From Pseudorhodobacter sp. (GTDB taxonomy: Bacteria > Pseudomonadota > Alphaproteobacteria > Rhodobacterales > Rhodobacteraceae): 44,461 bases of DNA. This document shows, one piece after another, positions 19,263 through 28,532 of this stretch (the first letter of the stretch is position 1; every line of letters starts with the position of its first letter). A model generated the notes under the pieces. That model ran no database searches, had not been told where the DNA came from, and saw nothing but the letters and a program-made list of their open reading frames with translations. Made by a program: the position numbers and the translations under genes. Location: assembly GCA_024642045.1 (NCBI GenBank), contig JAHEBX010000009.1, positions 1 through 44,461 on the forward strand, given 5' to 3'.

Positions 19263-20627
19263 TCAGGACTGCAACAGACGCCGCAGCAGCTGCAAATCGT
19301 CGCTCAATTGCGAATCAGAGGTCATCAGCTCTTCGATCTTGCGCACGCCGTGCATGATGGTCGTGTGATCGCGTCCGCCAAAGCGTCGCCCGATCTCGGG
19401 CAGGCTGCGCAGGGTCAACTGCTTGGCCAGATACATCGCAACCTGACGTGGACGGGCAATGTTGCGCAGGCGTTTGGGTCCGATCATATCCGAAAGCCGA
19501 ATGTTGTAATGCTCGGCAACCTTGCGCTGAATTTCTTCGATCGTCAGCTTGCGATCCGAGGCGCGCAAGATGTCGGCGAGGCAATCTTGCGCAAGTTCCA
19601 GCGTGATCTCACGCCCCACGAGCGAGGCAAACGCGAACAGGCGTGTCAACGCGCCTTCCAGCACCCGCACGTTGGTGGTGATGCGATGGGCAAGGAATTC
19701 CAGAACGCCGGTGGAAATCGTCAGGCCTTTGTATTGGCTGCTGTAAAATTCGGCCTTTTGCTGCAAGATACCAAGGCGCAGTTCGTAGTCGGTCGGGTGC
19801 AGATCGACAACAAGCCCGCACTGCATGCGCGACTTGATCCGGTCCTCCAGATCCTTGATTTCGCCTGGTGCACGATCGGCCGAAATGACGATCTGCTTGT
19901 TCTGGTCCACCAGCGCGTTGAAGGTATGAAAGAATTCCTCTTGGGTCGAATCCTTGCCTGCAATGAATTGCACATCATCCACCATCAGCACGTCGACAGA
20001 GCGGAAAATCTCTTTGAAATCCATGATCTGTTTATCACGCAGCGCCTGCACAAAACGATACATGAATTGTTCGGCAGACAGATAGAGCACGCGCAACTGC
20101 GGCTGACGGACCTGAAGTTCATGCGCGATGGCATGCATCAGGTGCGTTTTTCCCAGCCCGACGCCGCCATAAAGAAACAAGGGGTTAAAGCTGACCGGCC
20201 CCCCCTCGGCCACGCGGCGGGCGGCGGCATGGGCCAGCTCATTTGGCTTGCCGACAACAAAGCTGTCAAAGGTAAAGCGCGCATCCAGCGTGGCGCCAGG
20301 CAGTTCGTCATCGCTGCGGCGGGCGGGTGGCTTGGCGGCGCGCGCAGGTTTGGGCGCGGCGGGCAAAGCCGGCGCGTTGGCAAGTTGTGTTGGAACGGTG
20401 AAAATGGCGCGCCCCGCCGGAAGGCCCTCTGCGTTCAGAAGCGAGAGGATATGATCGGAAAAATTGCGCGAAACCCAATCGCCAAAAAATGCCGTTGGCA
20501 CCTCGAAACGGGCAATCCCGTCTGAAAGGTCGGTCAGCTGCAGCGGCTCGATCCAGCTGGTATAATTGTTTTTTCCGATCCGCTTTGCGAGCGTTTCGCG
20601 TACCTTGCACCAGGCATCATTTGGCAT
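19263..20627 (-). CDS. dnaA: Chromosomal replication initiator DnaA
   Basis: A 454-aa AAA+ initiator that binds DnaA boxes and melts the origin. Domain I (residues 1-80) opens with ETLAKRIGKNNYTSWIEPLQ. A Pro/Ala-rich linker (85-110) follows. The AAA+ domain has Walker A YGGVGLGKTHLMHA (residues 153-166) and Walker B VDVLMVDDVQF. The C-terminal DNA-binding domain has VAMYLAKQLTLRSLPEIG and the DnaA signature GGRDHTTIMHG. Length and order are standard. The ATG has only a weak ribosome site (AAAGA). Upstream lies a 580-bp gap with several GANTC sites, suggesting control by CcrM methylation, as in Caulobacter. Confidence 0.98.
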   Translation of the reverse strand: MPNDAWCKVRETLAKRIGKNNYTSWIEPLQLTDLSDGIARFEVPTAFFGDWVSRNFSDHILSLLNAEGLPAGRAIFTVPTQLANAPALPAAPKPARAAKPPARRSDDELPGATLDARFTFDSFVVGKPNELAHAAARRVAEGGPVSFNPLFLYGGVGLGKTHLMHAIAHELQVRQPQLRVLYLSAEQFMYRFVQALRDKQIMDFKEIFRSVDVLMVDDVQFIAGKDSTQEEFFHTFNALVDQNKQIVISADRAPGEIKDLEDRIKSRMQCGLVVDLHPTDYELRLGILQQKAEFYSSQYKGLTISTGVLEFLAHRITTNVRVLEGALTRLFAFASLVGREITLELAQDCLADILRASDRKLTIEEIQRKVAEHYNIRLSDMIGPKRLRNIARPRQVAMYLAKQLTLRSLPEIGRRFGGRDHTTIMHGVRKIEELMTSDSQLSDDLQLLRRLLQS

Positions 20628-21149
20628 TCTTTAACGTCCCCAAGCGCCTTTCACAGGAATGAACCCGCGGCACCTTCTATTTTTTCCACACACCCACACT
20701 TCACCTTCCGCGCGCCGAGCAAACAGGCACGCCCCAAACTCAAGGGCTCGCAGATGTCCAAGGATACGGCAGGCTTGTATCCGGGATCTCCCGGAACAGC
20801 ACCTGGCCAAACGCACAAGCTAATTCTAAGCCTGCAAGTTAACACATTGATCTTATAGAGTTACTTCGGGATTCGATTGGCAGCGCAACCCAAAGTTTAC
20901 TTGTAAGATAGTGTTCATATTCTCAGACGAAGTGAATCGTTGGACCAAACTAGCAAGTGCCAGCGCGGCCCTGCAACCGATCTTGTTGCTTGACAGAACT
21001 TTGGTCAACCGAATCTCTCAGCCTTGGCAAATTGGCAACGCCGCGGAAAGAATAGTTCAAATTCGTATCACGATCGGGGGCGGAAACGCCTTGCGGCGGC
21101 GCGAGGTTTACGACAGCAAACGCCGATTCTGATGCCCCGCGCTCGGGGC
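20628..21149. other. Intergenic stretch upstream of dnaA, with GANTC sites
   Basis: No convincing gene. Five GANTC sites occur at 20870, 20934, 21011, 21125 and (just past the end) 21196. Only one near-match to the DnaA box is seen, TTTTCCACA at 20682-20690, one base off TTATCCACA. There is no AT-rich unwinding stretch. So it is more likely the dnaA promoter region than the origin itself. A short plus-strand frame at 20911-21132 has no family likeness or ribosome site. Confidence 0.6.
21134..21149. other. GC hairpin beyond the rpsT terminator
   Basis: GCCCCG (21134-21139) pairs with CGGGGC (21144-21149) around a 4-nt loop, directly next to the A5 tract that forms the T-run of the rpsT terminator. 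On the minus strand it lies just past the T-run, so it may act as a back-up or be chance. Confidence 0.45.
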
Positions 21150-21191
21150 AAAAACCAAAGGGCGCAGCCCTCACGGGTGCGCCCTTTGGTT
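21150..21191 (-). terminator. Rho-independent terminator of rpsT
   Basis: On the minus strand AACCAAAGGGCGCA (21191-21178) pairs perfectly with TGCGCCCTTTGGTT (21166-21153), a 14-bp stem with an 11-nt loop, followed by a T-run (A tract at 21150-21154). It starts 19 bp after the rpsT stop. This is the best intrinsic terminator in the left half of the window. Confidence 0.9.
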
Positions 21192-21209
21192 CATCGATTC
21201 GAAAGCCGA

Positions 21210-21485
21210 TTATGCAGCAGGGGTCGCCAGCGCTTTGACGCGCGATGCAAGGCGCGAGATTTTACGCGACACGGTGTTCTTATGCAGAACGCCTTTGGTC
21301 ACGCCGCGTGCCAGCTCGGGCTGCGCGTTTTTCAGAGCGAGAGCCGCTGCTTCTTGGTTCCCCGAAGCCAGAGCTTCTTCAACTTTGCGCAAGAAGGTGC
21401 GGATGCGCGAACGGCGCGCTTTGTTTACGTCGGTGCGCGCTTCGGTCTGGCGGACGCGCTTTTTGGACTGGGCAGTATTTGCCAT
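21210..21485 (-). CDS. rpsT: 30S ribosomal protein S20
   Basis: A 91-aa basic, helical protein that binds 16S rRNA in the small subunit. [18 protein letters not shown] at the N-terminus, [14 protein letters not shown] in the middle, and [20 protein letters not shown] near the C-terminus are typical of S20. Length fits the family (about 87 aa). AAGGGA lies upstream of the ATG, and a strong terminator follows the stop, so it is a single-gene unit. The order dnaA, rpsT, enoyl-CoA hydratase, mutM is familiar from Rhodobacterales. Confidence 0.98.
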   Translation of the reverse strand: MANTAQSKKRVRQTEARTDVNKARRSRIRTFLRKVEEALASGNQEAAALALKNAQPELARGVTKGVLHKNTVSRKISRLASRVKALATPAA

Positions 21486-21634
21486 TGGTGTGTATCCCTT
21501 GGGGTCGGTTTAAAACGGTCGCGTAAAAGCCCAAGGCCCCCTCAAAAATGAAGGGATGATTCTTGCCTAAGCGGGCCCACACGCATGTAAGCGATGCCTT
21601 TAGGGCAAGTTGGCCCAGAAGGAAACAGGGTTTT

Positions 21635-22411
21635 TCAGCGATCCTTGAACTTTGGCGCGCGTTTTTCGATAAAGGCGGCCATTCCTTCGGCCTGATCTTC
21701 GGTGGAAAACAGCGCGCCGAACATGCGGCGTTCAAAGACCAAGCCTTCTCGCAGGGTCGTCTCAAGTGCGCGATTAACCGATTCCTTGGCCGCCATCACT
21801 GCGATCTGACTTTTACCGGCGATCTTTCCGGCGGTTTTCAGCGCCTCATCCACCAATTCAGCCGCAGGGACCACGCGCGAGACCAGCCCCGCACGCTCGG
21901 CCTCGGCCGCATCCATCATGCGGCCCGTCAGATTCATCTCCATCGCTTTGGACTTGCCAACCAGACGGGTGAGACGCTGGGTGCCACCAAGGCCGGCAAT
22001 CACGCCAAGATTGATCTCGGGCTGGCCGAATTTCGCAGTGTCAGCCGCCAGAATGAAATCGCACATCATCGCAAGCTCGCAGCCACCGCCCAGAGCAAAG
22101 CCCGCGACGGCGGCGATAATGGGTTTGCGGATCTGCTCGATCACCGCGACTTCGGCGGCAAATGTGTTGCGGGTGAACATGTCGGCAAAGCTCTGCTCGG
22201 CCATTTCCTTGATATCCGCCCCTGCGGCAAAGGCCTTATCCGAGCCGGTCAGCACAATACAGCGCACCATGCTATCCGCATCGCAGGCCTTCAGAGCCAC
22301 CGCCAACTCTTGCATCAGGCGGGCGTTCAGCGCGTTCAGTGCCTCGGGCCGGTTCAGTCGGATCAGGGCGACGTGGTCAGTGATTTCGACCAGCAGAGTG
22401 TCATAGGGCAT
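21635..22411 (-). CDS. Enoyl-CoA hydratase
   Basis: A 258-aa crotonase-fold enzyme that adds water to trans-2-enoyl-CoA in fatty acid beta-oxidation. The CoA-binding [11 protein letters not shown] (oxyanion-hole Ala/Gly) is at about residue 65. Both catalytic glutamates are present: [13 protein letters not shown] (about residue 115) and [13 protein letters not shown] (about residue 135). This marks it as a true hydratase rather than an isomerase. Start is 22411, with AGGAG 7 bp upstream; the longer frame adds 35 unlike residues. The length is that of the mitochondrial ECHS1 type. It lies 23 bp beyond mutM on the same strand. Confidence 0.93.
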   Translation of the reverse strand: MPYDTLLVEITDHVALIRLNRPEALNALNARLMQELAVALKACDADSMVRCIVLTGSDKAFAAGADIKEMAEQSFADMFTRNTFAAEVAVIEQIRKPIIAAVAGFALGGGCELAMMCDFILAADTAKFGQPEINLGVIAGLGGTQRLTRLVGKSKAMEMNLTGRMMDAAEAERAGLVSRVVPAAELVDEALKTAGKIAGKSQIAVMAAKESVNRALETTLREGLVFERRMFGALFSTEDQAEGMAAFIEKRAPKFKDR

Positions 22412-22434
22412 CGGCGTCTCCTTTGCAGGCTGGT

Positions 22435-23274
22435 TCAGGTTTGGCAGGTGGCACAATAAAACGAGGACCGCCCCGACTGAGTGATCCGCAAGATTGGTGC
22501 GGCGCAGTTTGGACAAGGTTGGCCTTCGCGACCATAGACGGCAAAGGCCTTTTGGAAATATCCAAGTTCGCCATCGGTGCGGCGATAATCCTTCAGGCTG
22601 GAGCCACCCGCCTCGATTGCTTCGCTCAAAACCTCGCGGATGAGCGGCACAAGCGCGCCCGCGTTGCGGATCGTACCGGCGAGCCGCTCAGGCGCGATGC
22701 CGGCGCGAAACAGCACTTCGCAGACATAGATATTGCCCAGGCCAGCCACCAACTGCTGATCCAGCAGGGCGGTCTTGATGGGCGTTTTGCGCCCGACAAG
22801 CCGCGCCGTCAGATAGGCCTCGTCAAAAAGGTTGCCCAAAGGCTCTGGCCCGATTCGCGCCAAGAGCGGATGCTCGGCCGCATGCGCCGTCGGCATCAGG
22901 TCCATCGCGCCGAACCGGCGGGCATCGTTGAAGGTCACCCGAGCGCCACCTTGCAGATGCAACACCACATGGTCATGCTTTTCGGCTGCGACATGTTCAT
23001 AAAAGAAGTCGCCCAGCGTGATGCCCGAAACCAGCATCCGCCCCGACATCCCCAAATGGATCAACAGCGTTTCACCGGTATCCAGATCGGCGAGGATATA
23101 CTTTGACCGCCGCCGCAGCTCCGTCACCCGAGCACCCGTCAAACGCGCAGCCATCCGCTCGGGCAAGGGCCAGCGCAAATCGGGGCGATTGACGTCAGCG
23201 CGCTCGATCACGCGCCCTTCCATCGCTGGCAAAAGCCCGCGGCGAACGGTTTCAACTTCGGGCAATTCAGGCAT
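22435..23274 (-). CDS. mutM: Formamidopyrimidine-DNA glycosylase
   Basis: A 279-aa base-excision repair enzyme that removes 8-oxoguanine and formamidopyrimidines and nicks the strand. It starts [14 protein letters not shown], where the Pro after the initiator Met is the nucleophile and the next Glu is catalytic. The conserved lysine is in [11 protein letters not shown], and the H2TH region is [16 protein letters not shown]. The C-terminal zinc finger has CPNC and CATC. Length is typical (about 270 aa). It is divergent from ubiE, with 84 bp between the starts. Confidence 0.97.
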   Translation of the reverse strand: MPELPEVETVRRGLLPAMEGRVIERADVNRPDLRWPLPERMAARLTGARVTELRRRSKYILADLDTGETLLIHLGMSGRMLVSGITLGDFFYEHVAAEKHDHVVLHLQGGARVTFNDARRFGAMDLMPTAHAAEHPLLARIGPEPLGNLFDEAYLTARLVGRKTPIKTALLDQQLVAGLGNIYVCEVLFRAGIAPERLAGTIRNAGALVPLIREVLSEAIEAGGSSLKDYRRTDGELGYFQKAFAVYGREGQPCPNCAAPILRITQSGRSSFYCATCQT

Positions 23275-23358
23275 AGGGCCCCTTGGACAGATCGGCGCAT
23301 TGAGGCGGCGGAGTTAGCAGACTATATAGAGGGGCACAAAGACAGGACAGCAAGCCCC

Positions 23359-24105
23359 ATGAGCGAAGAAAACACCACGCATTTCGGCTTTCAGACGGTG
23401 CCAGAGGCCGACAAGGCAGGCATGGTGCATGGGGTCTTTACCAATGTGGCCAGCAAATACGACATCATGAACGATCTGATGTCAGCCGGCATGCATCGTT
23501 TGTGGAAAGATGCGATGATGGATTGGCTGGCACCGCGCGCGGGCCAGCACCTGCTGGATGTGGCCGGGGGCACCGGCGATGTGGCCTTTCGCTTTCTGCG
23601 CCGCGCCGAAGGATCGCAGGCGGTGGTTCTGGACATGACGGAATCGATGCTGGTCTCGGGGCGTCAGCGCGCCGAGGCTGGGGCGATGGCCGAACGGTTG
23701 GAATGGGTGGTCGGCGATGCGATGGCCCTGCCTTTCGCGGACAACAGCTTTGATGTCTATACCATCTCTTTCGGGATTCGGAATGTGACCCGCATTCAGG
23801 ATGCTTTGCGCGAGGCATACCGCGTGCTGCGGCCCGGCGGGCGGTTGATGGTGCTGGAATTTTCCCGCATTCCCAATGATTTGGCGCAGTGGGTCTATGA
23901 CAAATACAGCTTTAACGTGATTCCGGTCATGGGGCAAGTTGTGGCGGGAGATCGCGATTCGTATCAATATCTGGTGGAATCAATCCGCAAGTTTCCCGAT
24001 CAGGAAACCTTTGCCAGCATGATCCGCTCGGCTGGCTTTGATCAGGTGAAATTCCGCAACCTGACCATGGGCATTGCGGCGCTGCACTCGGGCTGGAAAC
24101 TGTGA
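23359..24105 (+). CDS. ubiE: Ubiquinone/menaquinone C-methyltransferase UbiE
   Basis: A 248-aa SAM-dependent enzyme that C-methylates the benzoquinol ring in ubiquinone synthesis. SAM motif I is [13 protein letters not shown] (about residue 67); FGIRNV and [15 protein letters not shown] are the UbiE-family signatures. The N-terminal [20 protein letters not shown] is also characteristic. No membrane helix, as expected for a peripheral enzyme. It overlaps ubiB by 4 bp (GTGA), so the two ubiquinone genes are translationally coupled. The menaquinone role is unlikely in this lineage, which normally uses ubiquinone. Confidence 0.96.
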   Translation: MSEENTTHFGFQTVPEADKAGMVHGVFTNVASKYDIMNDLMSAGMHRLWKDAMMDWLAPRAGQHLLDVAGGTGDVAFRFLRRAEGSQAVVLDMTESMLVSGRQRAEAGAMAERLEWVVGDAMALPFADNSFDVYTISFGIRNVTRIQDALREAYRVLRPGGRLMVLEFSRIPNDLAQWVYDKYSFNVIPVMGQVVAGDRDSYQYLVESIRKFPDQETFASMIRSAGFDQVKFRNLTMGIAALHSGWKL

Positions 24106-25631
24106 GAGGCCCGCACAACCTGTGGCGCCTGATCCGCACCGGAGCGACCTTTGAGCGGACCGGTGCAATGGCGCTGGCACTTGAGGCGATGGAGGTGCCG
24201 CCGCGTCTGCGAGTCGCGGCGCGTCTGCTGGGCTGGCCGTTCAAATGGCTGGGCCTGCGTGGCGATCCTGCCTTGCCGCCGGTCACCCGCGCACTCACAG
24301 CGTTGGGTCCCGCCTATATCAAGTTTGGTCAGATCCTATCGACCCGCCCTGATATTGTTGGTGCAGAACTGGCGCAACAGCTGAAGTATCTGCAAGACCA
24401 GTTGCCGCCGTTTTCCACCACGGTTGCCAAATCAATGGTCGCCGAGGAATTGCGCCTTCCGGTAGACGACGTTTTCTCCAGCTTTTCAGAACCGGTTGCC
24501 GCAGCCTCGATTGCCCAGGTGCATCGCGCAACGCTGGCCGAAAACGGGCGCGACGTCGCGGTGAAAGTGCTGCGTCCCGGGATCGAACGCGCCTTTCAAA
24601 AAGATATCGACGCGTTCTATTTCGCAGCGCGCACGATCGAGCTGCTGTCGCCTGCCTCACGGCGGCTGCGCCCGATGGACGTTATCGCCCACTTTGAAGG
24701 CGTCGTATTGGGCGAGTTGGATTTGCGGCTGGAAAGCTCTGCCGCGTCAGAATTCGCGGACAACACCAAGCAAGACGCGGGGTTTCAGGTTCCCAAGGTG
24801 ATCTGGGAGCTTTCGGGCCGCTCGGTCATGACGCTGGACTGGGCCGAAGGTATCAATCTGGCCGACAATGTGGCCCTTGATCAGGCGGGGATAGACCGCA
24901 AGGCGCTGGCGGCGCGCGTGCTGCACCTGTTCCTCAGCCATGCGCTGCGCGATGGCTTTTTTCATGGCGATATGCACCAGGGCAACCTGAAGGTTGCTCT
25001 GAACGGCGACCTGATTGCCTATGATTTCGGGATCATGGGGCGAATCGACGAATATACCCGCCGCGTCTATGCCGAAATCCTGATGGGCTTCATCCGCAAG
25101 GATTATCGTCGCGTTGCCGAGGTGCATTTCGAGGCAGGCTATGTTCCGGCCAACCGCGACATCGATGAGTTCGCCCGCGCGCTGCGGGCCGTTGGAGAGC
25201 CAATCTTTGGGCTTGATGCCACGCATGTCTCGATGGCGCGACTGCTGTCCTATCTCTTCGAGGTGACCGAACGTTTTGGGATGGAGACCCGGACCGAGCT
25301 GATCCTTTTGCAGCGCACGATGGTTGTCGTCGAGGGCGTTGCGCGCGGACTGGACCCGCATATAAACATCTGGCAAGTCGCCAAACCCGTGGTCGAGGCC
25401 TATGTCGCCCGTAACGTCGGCCCGATGGCGTTGTTGCGCGATCTGGCCCAGACGGCGCGGGTGCTTGGACGGTTTGGCCCACGGCTGCCGCGCATTGTCG
25501 AGGCGCTGCTGATCGCGCAAGCAGAGCAACCCAAGCCGGTCGATAACAGCCCGCGTGCTTTCGGGTTGCGCGTGGTTCTGGGGGGGCTTGTGCTGCTGGG
25601 GTTAGGCGTCTGGCTGGGCAAGCTGCTTTGA
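24102..25631 (+). CDS. ubiB: UbiB, ABC1/ADCK-family ubiquinone biosynthesis ATPase
   Basis: A 509-aa atypical kinase-like protein needed for ubiquinone synthesis. The family's KxGQ motif is [14 protein letters not shown] (about residue 75), the Ala-rich loop [11 protein letters not shown] replaces the usual glycine loop, and the invariant lysine lies in AVKVLRPG. The catalytic HGDMHQGN and DFG blocks lie at about residues 288-313. Two C-terminal hydrophobic segments ([18 protein letters not shown]) anchor it in the membrane. Start is the overlap with ubiE; it uses a GTG. Its stop touches the stop of convergent flgD with no gap, so the boundary with the flagellar cluster is here. Confidence 0.95.
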   Translation: MRGPHNLWRLIRTGATFERTGAMALALEAMEVPPRLRVAARLLGWPFKWLGLRGDPALPPVTRALTALGPAYIKFGQILSTRPDIVGAELAQQLKYLQDQLPPFSTTVAKSMVAEELRLPVDDVFSSFSEPVAAASIAQVHRATLAENGRDVAVKVLRPGIERAFQKDIDAFYFAARTIELLSPASRRLRPMDVIAHFEGVVLGELDLRLESSAASEFADNTKQDAGFQVPKVIWELSGRSVMTLDWAEGINLADNVALDQAGIDRKALAARVLHLFLSHALRDGFFHGDMHQGNLKVALNGDLIAYDFGIMGRIDEYTRRVYAEILMGFIRKDYRRVAEVHFEAGYVPANRDIDEFARALRAVGEPIFGLDATHVSMARLLSYLFEVTERFGMETRTELILLQRTMVVVEGVARGLDPHINIWQVAKPVVEAYVARNVGPMALLRDLAQTARVLGRFGPRLPRIVEALLIAQAEQPKPVDNSPRAFGLRVVLGGLVLLGLGVWLGKLL

Positions 25632-26294
25632 CTACGGCACCCGCAGTGCGGTAATATCTGTCGCTGCGACCTGAACACCGCCGTCCAGAATCAATGTGGT
25701 GCCACTGGCCCCACCCTGCGCCTCGAGGATACGCGCATAAGATTGGACAGGGCCGGCCGTACCAATTTGCTCGCCATCGCGATAGCTTTCGAGACTCAGC
25801 GTGTAAATTCCCTGCGGCAAGGGGTCGCCCGAAATGCCCGCGCCAAACCACTGGTAAGAACTTCCGTCCAGCGGCACGTCCTCGCGCCCCACGACATTGC
25901 CTTGGGCATTTGTTGCCACCAAGACGGCGCGGTCTGCCAGATTGTCCGGCTTATAGCTGACGTTAATCGCCGAGTCGCCCAGCATCACCGGCGCGGCAGA
26001 GCGGGCCTGCTGGCCAACCCATCCAGCAAGCTGCGCCATCCCGAAAACGCCGAATTGCCCCCCGAGACTCTCCAACAACTGGTTGGTTCTGGTCTGCTGC
26101 TCAACCCCTGAAAACGTGGCCAACTGCACCGCAAACTGAGCCGAATCCATGGGGCTGAGCGGATCCTGATTTTGCAGTTGCGTGGTCATCATTTTCAAAA
26201 AAGTAGTGTAGTCAGACGTGACTTTGGGAGATGTCGATGTCGCCGCTGCAGGGGCAGCGGAAGCGGGAGTTGCGGAAATCGTTGTCGTGTCCAT
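25632..26294 (-). CDS. flgD: Flagellar hook assembly protein FlgD
   Basis: A 220-aa cap that scaffolds hook polymerisation. FLKMMTTQLQNQDPLSPMD (about residues 30-48) is the strongest FlgD signature, followed by FAVQLATFSGVEQQ. The C-terminal half is the beta-rich FlgD Ig/tudor-like domain. No signal peptide, as it leaves by the flagellar exporter. I chose the ATG at 26294, which has AAAGG 6 bp upstream; a GTG at 26309 would overlap the fliK stop. It follows fliK with an 11-bp gap. flgE, its usual neighbour, is not here. Confidence 0.92.
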   Translation of the reverse strand: MDTTTISATPASAAPAAATSTSPKVTSDYTTFLKMMTTQLQNQDPLSPMDSAQFAVQLATFSGVEQQTRTNQLLESLGGQFGVFGMAQLAGWVGQQARSAAPVMLGDSAINVSYKPDNLADRAVLVATNAQGNVVGREDVPLDGSSYQWFGAGISGDPLPQGIYTLSLESYRDGEQIGTAGPVQSYARILEAQGGASGTTLILDGGVQVAATDITALRVP

Positions 26295-26305
26295 AGGTGA
26301 ACCTT

Positions 26306-27763
26306 TCACAGACGAATATTGAGCCCATGCGTATCGCTTTGCTGCGGCGGCGCGGTGGGCGTCGGCCGTACGATGGGATCGGCGGGAACGAAATCTTCCG
26401 AGAGAGCAAAGCTGGCAGCGCTATGCTGCTGGGGGTGTGACTGCTGCCCCCAGCGGCCAAAATCGAGAGAAGCGCCGGAAAAACCAGCCTCACGAAATTC
26501 GCGCATCAGATCACTGCCGTGGCGACGCAACATGTCCATGGTTTCGGGTCGCTCTGCGCTGAGCATGACCGTGACCGTATCTCCATGATGGCGGATCTGA
26601 AACTTAACGCGCCCAAGTTCTTCTGGCGAAAGCAAAACCTCGACCTGACGCTCAATCGCGGCGGGGGCTTGATGCAACAATTGACTGTGCAGATTTGCAG
26701 GTGCCACGAGTGCCGAGCGCGTCGGGTTCGGCGCGGGGTCGGACGGCCGATGCGTCGACGCAAGCGCGTTCAAGTCCTTGTCGGCAGCGATGGCGATCTG
26801 CTGAGTTAGGTGCTCATCTGCATTTGCGGTAGGTTCGACAGGTGGATGTGCTGGAGCGACGCTATTTTGGTCATTATCTGGTGCAGGGATGGATTTAGAA
26901 TCTGCGATAGCATCCGACGCCCGGCCCGTCTTCTTTTGCGCTGCAAAACGATCTGATCCCGTGACCTTGGCAATGACTTCTTGCCGCAAGACAACAAAAG
27001 ACTCTGTCTGATGCCCGTGGTCCCGATTTTCAGGTGCGGTGTATTGAGTCTCAGCAGGCTGGACCAGACCGGTGGCATGAACAAGTTTCGGACTCTCGGT
27101 GCGGCTGAACACCGTTTCACGGGCGCCATTGGTGGAACCCTCAGGCGCTGCAAAGACGCGCGCGTTTGATGCGGTGCTGGCGGTCTGCATTTGGCCCGCC
27201 TCAGGCTGGACCAAAGTCGACTCTGGAACATTGATCTCTTCCGATGTGATCGCCGTCTGTTGCGCCGGAAGGATTTCCCCTGAGTCGATGTCTGCGCTCG
27301 CTGGCGCGGCTTCGGAACGCATGTTTGTTGTGATTTGAGCCGGTTTCGGCGGCGGCTTTCTTGCTTCGACGAACAACGGAGCCGCTTTCGTCTCGGCCCC
27401 GTTCGGGTCGCCAGGCTGGGATGACGGCCCCAGATCGGGCTGAAGCAGAACGACATCGCGTGGCTTGGCAGAGTTCGAGTCAGCTTGAACCCACGTCAAG
27501 GTCGTCAGCGCGGCGCTCGAATCACTTTCGAGCTGTGCGGTCGGTTCGCTCAAAGAACGTGTTTTGGGCTCGGGCAGTGGAATTTGAACGGGTTGACCAA
27601 ACATCTGAATCAAAATCGACGTGTCCCCAGTGGGGTCATCCTGTGGATCCTGCTGGGTCTGCGCATCCATCATGCTGAGGAAATCGCCATCTGGCGTTGC
27701 CTTGTCTGACATGTTTGAGGCCGGCATTACGCTGGCAAAGGGAAGACGTAGCTGTTCAATCAT
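26306..27763 (-). CDS. fliK: Flagellar hook-length control protein FliK
   Basis: A 485-aa exported ruler protein that sets hook length and switches FlhB to filament substrates. The first 380 residues are low-complexity, Pro/Ala/Ser/Thr-rich and hydrophilic, as in FliK. The C-terminal globular domain has VEVLLSPEELGRVKFQIRH and MDMLRRHGSDLMREFREAGF (about residues 375-430), the conserved part that contacts FlhB. It precedes flgD on the same strand. The N-terminal half is too variable to align by eye. Confidence 0.88.
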   Translation of the reverse strand: MIEQLRLPFASVMPASNMSDKATPDGDFLSMMDAQTQQDPQDDPTGDTSILIQMFGQPVQIPLPEPKTRSLSEPTAQLESDSSAALTTLTWVQADSNSAKPRDVVLLQPDLGPSSQPGDPNGAETKAAPLFVEARKPPPKPAQITTNMRSEAAPASADIDSGEILPAQQTAITSEEINVPESTLVQPEAGQMQTASTASNARVFAAPEGSTNGARETVFSRTESPKLVHATGLVQPAETQYTAPENRDHGHQTESFVVLRQEVIAKVTGSDRFAAQKKTGRASDAIADSKSIPAPDNDQNSVAPAHPPVEPTANADEHLTQQIAIAADKDLNALASTHRPSDPAPNPTRSALVAPANLHSQLLHQAPAAIERQVEVLLSPEELGRVKFQIRHHGDTVTVMLSAERPETMDMLRRHGSDLMREFREAGFSGASLDFGRWGQQSHPQQHSAASFALSEDFVPADPIVRPTPTAPPQQSDTHGLNIRL

Positions 27764-27810
27764 GGGTCACCGACTTCTGCCGTTATGCCCCCATATATTT
27801 GCGCCATTGG

Positions 27811-27825
27811 TTACCACTTGTTTAC
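27811..27825. promoter_or_regulatory. Candidate CtrA-like box between fliK and flgJ-like
   Basis: TTAC-N7-TTAC (27811-27825) lies in the 108-bp gap between divergent fliK and the flgJ-like gene. The spacing matches the CtrA consensus TTAA-N7-TTAA with one change per half-site. CtrA controls flagella in many alphaproteobacteria. Weak on its own; comparable repeats occur at two other flagellar promoters. Confidence 0.35.
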
Positions 27826-27871
27826 CGCCACAGCTGATATTCAAGAAAATCCGACTCAATAGGAGCCCACG

Positions 27872-28168
27872 ATGGACCCATTGTCCCCACTCAACCAACT
27901 AAGCAGCAAGCCTCCAGTACCCCAACCCGACAGCGCCCTGATGATCAAGGCTAAGGAACTCGAGGCCAGTTTTCTGTCAGAAATGCTGGGCTATGCGGGG
28001 CTGGGCGCGAGCGAAGGTAGCTTTGGCGGCGGCATCGGCGAAGAGCAATTTGCGTCGTTCATGCGCGAGGCTCAGGCCAAACAAATGGTGGCCCACGGCG
28101 GCATAGGGCTTGCTGAACAGTTGTTTCGTGCAATGTCGAAAGGACAACTCAATGCAGACGGAAACTGA
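27872..28168 (+). CDS. FlgJ-like rod-binding protein (rod cap domain only)
   Basis: A 98-aa protein matching the N-terminal rod-binding domain of FlgJ: ELEASFLSEMLGYAGL (about residues 30-45), EEQFASFMREAQAKQMV, and GGIGLAEQLF near the end. The C-terminal muramidase domain of enterobacterial FlgJ is absent, so peptidoglycan cutting must come from another protein, most likely the sltF-like product encoded later in this cluster. AGGAG lies 7 bp ahead of the ATG. It is first of a plus-strand block leading to flagellin. Confidence 0.87.
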   Translation: MDPLSPLNQLSSKPPVPQPDSALMIKAKELEASFLSEMLGYAGLGASEGSFGGGIGEEQFASFMREAQAKQMVAHGGIGLAEQLFRAMSKGQLNADGN

Positions 28169-28481
28169 CATCGAAGCGATGATGGATGCGATGCATCAGG
28201 CTCTGGTCACGGCGGATTTTGCCCAGCTTCAAGATCTCTCACCTAATTTGGAAGCCGCCCTGGCACGTCTGACGCCAGAAATGGGGCGCCGCCAGATGGC
28301 GCACCTGCACAGCAAAGCCAAACGAAATGCGGCTGCGGCACTGGCTGCGGGTAAGGGCGTGCGCGCAGCGCTGCAAAGGCTGGAAGAAGTGCGCGAAAAC
28401 GCAGCTGGCCTCATGACCTATGATGAAAAGGGCAAACGTCCGGGCAAGGGTGGCGGGAAAGAGTTATCGCGCAGGGTTTAA
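28152..28481 (+). CDS. Small helical flagellar protein, FlgN-like candidate
   Basis: A 109-aa, almost all-helical protein starting MQTETDIEAMMDAMHQAL. Size, helicity and position between a rod-binding gene and flagellin suit an export chaperone of FlgN type, which guards hook-filament junction proteins. No motif makes this sure. The C-terminal tail is basic (KGKRPGKGGGKELSRRV). Start 28152 has AAAGGA 8 bp upstream and overlaps the previous gene by 17 bp, so the two are coupled; a start at 28110 is less likely. Confidence 0.6.
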   Translation: MQTETDIEAMMDAMHQALVTADFAQLQDLSPNLEAALARLTPEMGRRQMAHLHSKAKRNAAAALAAGKGVRAALQRLEEVRENAAGLMTYDEKGKRPGKGGGKELSRRV

Positions 28482-28517
28482 GTTTGCCTCAAATGCTGCA
28501 CAAGTCGCCGACTCCGA

Positions 28518-28532
28518 TTAGGACATCATTAG
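28518..28532 (+). promoter_or_regulatory. Candidate CtrA-like box upstream of flagellin
   Basis: TTAG-N7-TTAG (28518-28532) lies about 150 bp before the flagellin start in the 203-bp gap after the flgN-like gene. The spacing matches the CtrA consensus TTAA-N7-TTAA with one change per half-site. No clear sigma-54 (GG-N10-GC) or sigma-28 promoter was seen in the gap. Confidence 0.35.

Noticed and set aside
18816-20525. A 569-aa plus-strand open frame opposite dnaA and the start of dnaN
   Set aside because: Antisense shadow of GC-rich coding DNA. Composition is His/Gln/Arg-rich without any motif, while the minus strand carries unmistakable dnaA.
20628-21209. The chromosomal origin oriC in the gap upstream of dnaA
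   Set aside because: Only one near-match DnaA box and no AT-rich unwinding stretch were seen. GC skew over the whole chromosome would be needed to place the origin.
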